Positions 63,801-64,000 of a stretch of 64,000 bases of DNA are shown in pieces. The translations under genes were made by a program, and so were the position numbers. Location: the NCBI RefSeq assembly GCF_023101765.2, contig NC_064233.1:7091501-7155500 (forward strand), written 5' to 3'. Source of the DNA: Spodoptera frugiperda (Eukaryota; Arthropoda; Insecta; Lepidoptera; Noctuidae). How positions within the stretch are numbered: position 1 is the stretch's first letter; every line of letters begins with the position of its first letter. A model generated the notes under the pieces. That model made no database searches and was not told where the DNA came from. It saw only the letters and a program-made list of their open reading frames with translations.

Positions 63801-64000
63801 GTCGGCAGGTATCATGATAGGCGCCATCGCCGCCATGGCACCCGGGCAACGGGAGGTTCTTTCTAGTGTGAGTATACAAATATAAACATATATAATAACT
63901 GTATTTTTATTAGCCTTTTGCTAATTTTGAAGATTCTTTCGAATATCTACAATTATACTGAGTGAAGAATTATATAAAACTAGCAAATCCGGCGAATTTC
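48615..64000 (+). CDS. CNT: Concentrative Na+/nucleoside cotransporter (CNT, SLC28), 13 coding exons, 3' end outside window
   Basis: A plasma-membrane symporter importing nucleosides with sodium. Coding exons: 48774-48809, 51707-51766, 52744-52933, 53726-53897, 55424-55548, 55994-56130, 56498-56587, 57531-57692, 58127-58220, 59732-59891, 60772-60983, 62750-62865, 63748-63867. They join in frame to 558 residues; CNTs are about 600-650, so little is missing. Residues 1-75 are a hydrophilic cytosolic N-terminus, followed by many hydrophobic membrane segments. Family signatures: CESVIAVGNVF (311-321), GMTES (323-327), ASVMSAPAA, and the motif G-x-K-x3-NEFVAY (494-505). Glutamates E312, E326 and E501 fit the conserved transport glutamates of human CNT1. 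G323/M324 and T357/I358 match the purine-type CNT2 pattern. The usual TEAPL is TESIL here. The start ATG at 48774 is chosen because it opens a frame running into the splice donor; it lies in an exon with its own 5' acceptor, so an upstream non-coding exon exists. Confidence 0.93.
48624..48671 (+). promoter_or_regulatory. Upstream ORF in CNT 5'UTR (15 codons)
   Basis: ATG at 48624 opens MVRERKTQLFFKQNL and stops at TGA 48669-48671, 102 bp before the main start. It could damp translation if this exon portion is transcribed as inferred. Purely sequence-based. Confidence 0.4.
48846..49095 (+). repeat. F1 repeat in CNT intron 1
   Basis: TTTTATGGTATAAGCCGATA...CATTCGTGCCGAAGCATGGC. Confidence 0.75.
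49385..49527 (-). mobile_element. RTE-type LINE 3' fragment
   Basis: ATCAGCCGAGAGACGTCCAC...GGCCTCCCCCTTAGTCCTCC...TGCATCCACTGGCTCCCCGC...CCACCTAGCGGGTGG. A shorter copy lies at 55291-55350, starting with an ATC run. Confidence 0.6.
49650..49915 (+). repeat. F1 repeat
   Basis: TTTTATGGTATAAGCCGGTA...GAAGCATGGCTCTCCCACAC. Confidence 0.8.
50095..50265 (+). repeat. F2 repeat
   Basis: CTCCGGAGCTGTGGACTACC...CTGACACTCCCTCTCGCCTC...TACCCCACCTCAAAAAAAAA. Confidence 0.75.
50430..50530 (+). mobile_element. LINE reverse transcriptase scrap with YADD
   Basis: Reads HLDYKFMYADDLCLCPEST at about 50465-50521. A single catalytic motif without neighbours; cut by the F1 copy that starts at about 50547. Confidence 0.4.
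50547..51035 (-). repeat. Two F1 repeats in tandem
   Basis: 50550-50815 (GTGGGAGAGCCATGCTTCGG...CTCACCATCAGGTGATACG) and a second 5' part 50935-51030 (AAGGGCCGTCCAAAAGCGCA...CCATCAGATCCGTCTGCTTG). Confidence 0.65.
51241..51490 (-). mobile_element. Lep1-like Helitron fragment followed by F1 fragment
   Basis: H3 51241-51392 (CTAGCTTAGCTTCTGCCGGC...TGACGTTATTGAGTAACAAA), then F1 minus 51397-51490 (TGCACTTGTAACGCCTCTGG...GGTTTATAGCATAAAA). Confidence 0.6.
51707..51766 (+). CDS. CNT: CNT exon 2 (N-terminal cytosolic)
   Basis: Acceptor ATGTTTTAG|CGGCCG, donor GGTGGA|GTAAGT. 60 nt, phase 0 on both sides, residues 13-32 (RPETNEVSIDDGKKNGVNGG). Hydrophilic and poorly conserved, so supported mainly by splice sites and phase. 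Confidence 0.75.
51785..52005 (-). repeat. SINE-B body
   Basis: CGTGACGTCTTTCATCCCCG...GAGGTGCACATTACGGCACG...GCCTATTGCCATATACTGGG...CCCGAACAAGGGATC. The tRNA-like head is truncated. Confidence 0.7.
52010..52290 (+). repeat. F12-type element with short inverted ends
   Basis: ATAATAACAAAACAACAAAA...CATTAGAACG and TTGATGAAATTTTGTTGTTT then TGTTATTAT (about 52010-52165) form an inverted pair. It then runs through AATAAAACTAATGAGTATAC to TTACCAGTCACCCTATATA, shared with 3240-3390. Confidence 0.6.
52289..52728. mobile_element. MITE (52361-52647) between two direct repeats
   Basis: ACACGGTGTAACAAAA at 52361 is inverted as TTTTGTTACACGTTGT ending at 52647; ATAT flanks both sides. Outside, TATGTATAGCTTCATA...TCAAAAGGGAAAA...TGAGC...GACGAC occurs at 52289-52360 and again at 52649-52728 as a diverged direct repeat. 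Confidence 0.65.
52744..52933 (+). CDS. CNT: CNT exon 3 (first membrane segment)
   Basis: Acceptor TTTTTTTTAG|CCCGTA, donor TATG|GTGAGT. Residues 33-95: PVAHEYLDYEPSGWLETTLL, then TVTLFALNGLVIGFFFGSLY, the first transmembrane helix. Confidence 0.88.
52966..53161 (-). mobile_element. Helitron-like family H1, canonical ends
   Basis: The minus strand begins A|TCTATAATATAAAAATAAGT and ends with the GGCGAAACTGAGTTCGCC hairpin, then GGGTTTGCTAG|T. It lies 32 bp after the donor of CNT exon 3. Other copies: 37261-37451, 59337-59540 and one entering at 63980. Confidence 0.8.
53360..53500 (+). mobile_element. LINE 3' tail (FKARVN type)
   Basis: CCTTGCCGGAGTCTGTGTTC...GGTATAACCTGCGTGTCTTC...CATCAGGCGAGATAGCAGCC. 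Confidence 0.65.
53726..53897 (+). CDS. CNT: CNT exon 4 (membrane segment 2)
   Basis: Acceptor TTTTCACAG|TCAACG, donor ATGAT|GTGAGT. Encodes VNEPLELCHGFGSLIAFLGI, a very hydrophobic helix, then RLIGAWFERTVWDR. Confidence 0.9.
54120..54445 (+). repeat. SINE-A tail and F2 repeat
   Basis: SINE-A 54128-54195 (TCATGTTTGTAAACGCATTC...ATTCCTAGTGTGGGG). F2 54262-54440 (CACAGATGGGGCCCAGTAGG...GATTTTCCCGCTTCAAAAAA) with part of the middle missing. Confidence 0.6.
54446..54900. other. CNT intron, nothing recognised
   Basis: AT-rich intron sequence without splice-flanked conserved coding segments or known repeats. Confidence 0.4.
54905..55080 (-). repeat. SINE-A
   Basis: CACCTGTGTCGTGGGTGCAT...ACAATTTGTGGATCACACAA...CGTGCGGGAATGGAACACGC...CAGCCACCGTACCAACCTTG, box B on the minus strand. 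Confidence 0.75.
55424..55548 (+). CDS. CNT: CNT exon 5 (membrane segment)
   Basis: Acceptor TTTGTCCACAG|ATGGTTC, donor CTAG|GTAAGT. Encodes WFRCCLVIAVFAAIAVYLFI, then DTRDDPSRLISLIGLFIILL. Confidence 0.9.
55558..55650 (+). repeat. SINE-B head
   Basis: CCTCGTTGGTCGAGTGGTCG...CGGATTCGATTCCCGGGTTG with a GGTCGGGTCGGACCC extension, nine bases after the donor of CNT exon 5. Confidence 0.65.
55994..56130 (+). CDS. CNT: CNT exon 6
   Basis: Acceptor TTTCATCCAG|GTTTCG, donor GATAAG|GTAGAC. Encodes GFVFSAHPGRINWRTVSTGL, then IQFIFGVLFIRWTPG. The S-x-x-P-x-x-I-x-W-R-x-V pattern with the following F-I-R-W-x-x-G is a CNT family landmark. Confidence 0.95.
56205..56385 (-). repeat. SINE-A
   Basis: TTCTCCTATGTCGTGTGTGA...CGCGCGGGAATTGAACCCGC...CAGCCACCGCACCAACCGTG. 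The box B (GGGTTCAATTCCCGC on minus) is well kept. Confidence 0.75.
56498..56587 (+). CDS. CNT: CNT exon 7
   Basis: Acceptor TTTACTAG|GTGGCG, donor TTCAGT|GTGAGT. 30 residues, FLSYGVDGAAFAFGDLL to EGVFAFS; matches the family segment G-x-x-F-x-F-G-x-L...FAF before the re-entrant loop. Confidence 0.93.
56750..57065. repeat. Two F1 fragments in inverted orientation
   Basis: Plus 56752-56830 (AAGCCGGTAAATAAAGTTCC...CGAAACATCAGGGACGTTAC) and minus 56966-57065 (AAAAGGCCGGCAACGCACTT...CATTTGCCCCCTATTCCAT). Just upstream of the duplicate exon. Confidence 0.6.
57130..57324 (+). pseudogene. Decayed duplicate of CNT exon 8
   Basis: Positions about 57110-57281 repeat 57511-57681: the last 20 bp of the intron and acceptor are identical, and the first 90 exon bases differ at only 5. 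It then gains 2 bases (TC after CTGGGCCAG) and loses 2 further on, so about ten residues are read in a wrong frame before the frame returns at CESVIAVGNV. After GTTTTATTC it diverges. The donor corresponding to ATG|GTGAGT is gone; reading continues to a TGA at 57322-57324. An Arg replaces Ser in the first membrane segment (FFRM). Most likely a dead exon. If spliced in, it would truncate the transporter. Confidence 0.8.
57531..57692 (+). CDS. CNT: CNT exon 8 (functional copy of duplicated exon)
   Basis: Acceptor TTTCCATCTTCCAG|ACGCTA, donor GGCATG|GTGAGT. Residues 271-324: TLPVIFFFSMLVEILFFWG, then CESVIAVGNVFLGM, which bears E312 and the selectivity pair G323/M324. A damaged copy lies 400 bp upstream. 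Confidence 0.95.
57693..58126. other. CNT intron, AT-rich
   Basis: Only a diffuse Helitron-tail-like block (CAAAATCGATCCAGCCATTT, about 57892-57911) is visible. Confidence 0.35.
58127..58220 (+). CDS. CNT: CNT exon 9
   Basis: Acceptor CTTGTTCCAG|ACTGAA, donor TCGG|GTAAGT. Encodes TESILLIKPYLALQTPSELH, then VVMASGFATVSG. E326 is the conserved transport glutamate; the usual A-P after it is S-I. Confidence 0.95.
58330..58562. repeat. SINE-B pieces in inverted orientation
   Basis: CGTCAAGCCTTTTATCCCCG...GCACATTACGGCACGTAATG (minus, 58335-58393) faces GCGGCATTACGTACCGTAAT...CCTTCGGGTATTAAAGGCG (plus, 58430-58560). The two 3' ends form an inverted pair. 58563-58900 is AT-rich with nothing recognised. 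Confidence 0.65.
58910..59105 (+). repeat. F1 repeat, 5' half
   Basis: TATGGTCACAAACCGGTAAA...CCCTGATGGTAAGCAATCGC...GTTTAGGGGTTAGGAATTTA. Confidence 0.65.
59337..59540 (+). mobile_element. Helitron-like family H1
   Basis: TATAATATAAAAATAAATCG...CTTCCTGACGCTATAACACC...GGCGAAACGGAGTTCGCCGG then GTTTGCTAG. Intact 3' hairpin. Next to it F12 (59545-59672) follows directly. Confidence 0.75.
59732..59891 (+). CDS. CNT: CNT exon 10
   Basis: Acceptor CCTCATGCAG|GTACTA, donor GAAGT|GTAAGC. Encodes GTILASYIGFGAEPAHLVTA, SVMSAPAAVCYAKLLLPETK and a hydrophilic loop. Confidence 0.95.
60010..60400 (+). repeat. F2 repeat followed by F1 repeat
   Basis: F2 60012-60165 (GATGCGGAGCTGCGGACTAC...GATTTTACCATCTTAAAAAA), then F1 60185-60400 (GGATCAGACGGATCACCTGA...CACTCCGGTCAAGCAGC). 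Confidence 0.65.
60600..60712 (+). repeat. F2 repeat just upstream of CNT exon 11
   Basis: TCCGGAGCTGCGGACTACCG...GTAAGAGTCTGACACTCCC, ending about 60 bp before the acceptor. GGCTGGTTGCGC before (60543) and GACTGGTTGCGCC after it (60717) look like a short duplication. Confidence 0.6.
60772..60983 (+). CDS. CNT: CNT exon 11
   Basis: Acceptor TTTTTTTACAG|TGAAGA, donor ATGG|GTGAGT. Encodes SVLSAATRGATNGIALVLNI, two hydrophobic stretches (ANIIAFVAFVAFVNGVLGY), then IFGKVFIPLAWVMG. Confidence 0.95.
61010..61520 (+). repeat. F1 repeat interrupted by F5
   Basis: F1 5' part 61010-61100 (TTTTATGGTATAAGCCGGTA...GTTATAAGTGCGTTGCCG), F5 61103-61370 (itself containing a short AT-rich insert, 61135-61210), then F1 3' part 61410-61520 (GGGGATTGGGAAGATTGGGG...GCCCATTCGTGAAGCATGAC). 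Confidence 0.65.
61550..61735 (-). repeat. F11 repeat
   Basis: CATCATATCACCAGCCCCTG...TTCTTCAATGAGGGTTGGCG...ACGATGTTTTCCTTCACCGT: reverse of 62570-62735. Confidence 0.65.
61832..61960. mobile_element. F10 MITE
   Basis: CTTAGTACGAGTTTGCTTTA...GAGAGCGCGTTCGGTGCTCT...ACTTTAAACGTAAAGCAAAC. Palindromic layout as at 23298. 61961-62330 is AT-rich with nothing recognised. Confidence 0.65.
62332..62521 (-). mobile_element. Helitron-like family H2
   Basis: The minus strand starts TCACTACATAGTATAAAACA (preceded by A) and ends GGGGTGGGTCG then CTAG (followed by T). Confidence 0.7.
62570..62735 (+). repeat. F11 repeat
   Basis: AGTGAAGGAAAACATCGTGA...GAAATCGCCAACCCACATTG...TCAGCAGTGGCCACTTATAG. Ends about 15 bp before the acceptor of CNT exon 12; uninterrupted counterpart of 30165-31090. 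Confidence 0.7.
62750..62865 (+). CDS. CNT: CNT exon 12 (NEFVAY motif)
   Basis: Acceptor TTACCTCCTCAG|GTGTTC, donor TTGTCG|GTAAGC. Residues 480-518 with GLKTVVNEFVAY, an exact match to the eukaryotic CNT motif (G/A)-x-K-x3-N-E-F-V-A-(Y/M/F). A repeat (F11) ends just upstream of the acceptor. Confidence 0.96.
62946..63151 (+). mobile_element. Helitron-like family H5, canonical ends
   Basis: A|TCTATACTAATATTATAAAG at the 5' end; the 3' end has CGGGTGAAACCGCGCGGAAG then TAGCTAG|T. 206 bp with A and T outside, matching the Helitron insertion rule. Confidence 0.8.
63283..63455 (+). repeat. F5 repeat
   Basis: TTCTTCTCCTCTAATAATAT...GGATCCAAGACAATTCATGT...GGCGAGCTTGTCCCATAAAT. 63456-63747 is AT-rich intron. 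Confidence 0.7.
63748..63867 (+). CDS. CNT: CNT exon 13 (last visible)
   Basis: Acceptor TTTGTTTTCAG|CCGCGA, donor TCTAGT|GTGAGT. Residues 519-558: AELIATYSLCGFTNPGSAGI, then MIGAIAAMAPGQREVLSS, the conserved C-terminal Y-x-L-C-G-F-x-N segment. Ends in phase 0; the gene continues past the window. Confidence 0.95.
63980..64000 (-). mobile_element. Helitron-like family H1, cut by window end
   Basis: A|CTAGCAAATCCGGCGAATTT is the reverse complement of the H1 3' end (TTCGCCGG...TTTGCTAG|T). The rest lies beyond the window. Confidence 0.6.

Overview
The window is AT-rich, intron-rich nuclear DNA from a lepidopteran insect, most likely a noctuid-type moth. The evidence is spliced genes with GT-AG introns and arthropod-like proteins, and a dense load of moth-type repeats: tRNA-derived SINEs, R1/RTE/Jockey-CR1-type LINE fragments, Helitron-like elements ending in CTAG, and MITEs. 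There are no operons, CRISPR arrays or bacterial features. Names of repeat families below (F1, F2, SINE-A and so on) are mine.

Two host genes are visible, both on the + strand. (1) Positions 2661-12338 hold the last ten coding exons (480 residues plus stop) of an unconventional class V myosin, Drosophila didum. They cover the end of the coiled coil and the cargo-binding globular tail with its DIL region; the motor and neck lie upstream of the window. (2) Positions 48615 to beyond 63867 hold thirteen coding exons (558 residues so far) of a concentrative Na+/nucleoside cotransporter (CNT, SLC28 family). The last exon or exons lie past the right edge. Selectivity positions in the transporter look like those of purine-preferring human CNT2. 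A second, damaged copy of one CNT exon sits 400 bp upstream of the good copy.

The 36 kb between the genes (about 12.4-48.6 kb) shows no convincing host coding exon. It is a graveyard of mobile elements, often nested: a LINE inside a TA-flanked MITE (6752-8991, in a myosin intron); a LINE and a second repeat inside a hAT-like element with an 8-bp target duplication (38784-40931); and an R1-clade LINE tail inside another repeat with a 15-16 bp target duplication (30194-30934). The most striking unclassified object is a foldback element at 43093-44703. It has nearly identical inverted repeats of about 382 bp, a perfect 8-bp target duplication, and an internal array of about 143-bp repeats that stays open in one frame. 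A GC-richer non-repetitive patch near 26 kb could be a distal promoter or 5' exon of the transporter gene, but this is speculative.

I found no previously undescribed multi-gene system. The best leads are the foldback element, the decaying duplicate exon of the transporter, the 3'UTR hairpin and motif repeats of the myosin gene, and several Helitron-like families whose insertion sites can be read directly.
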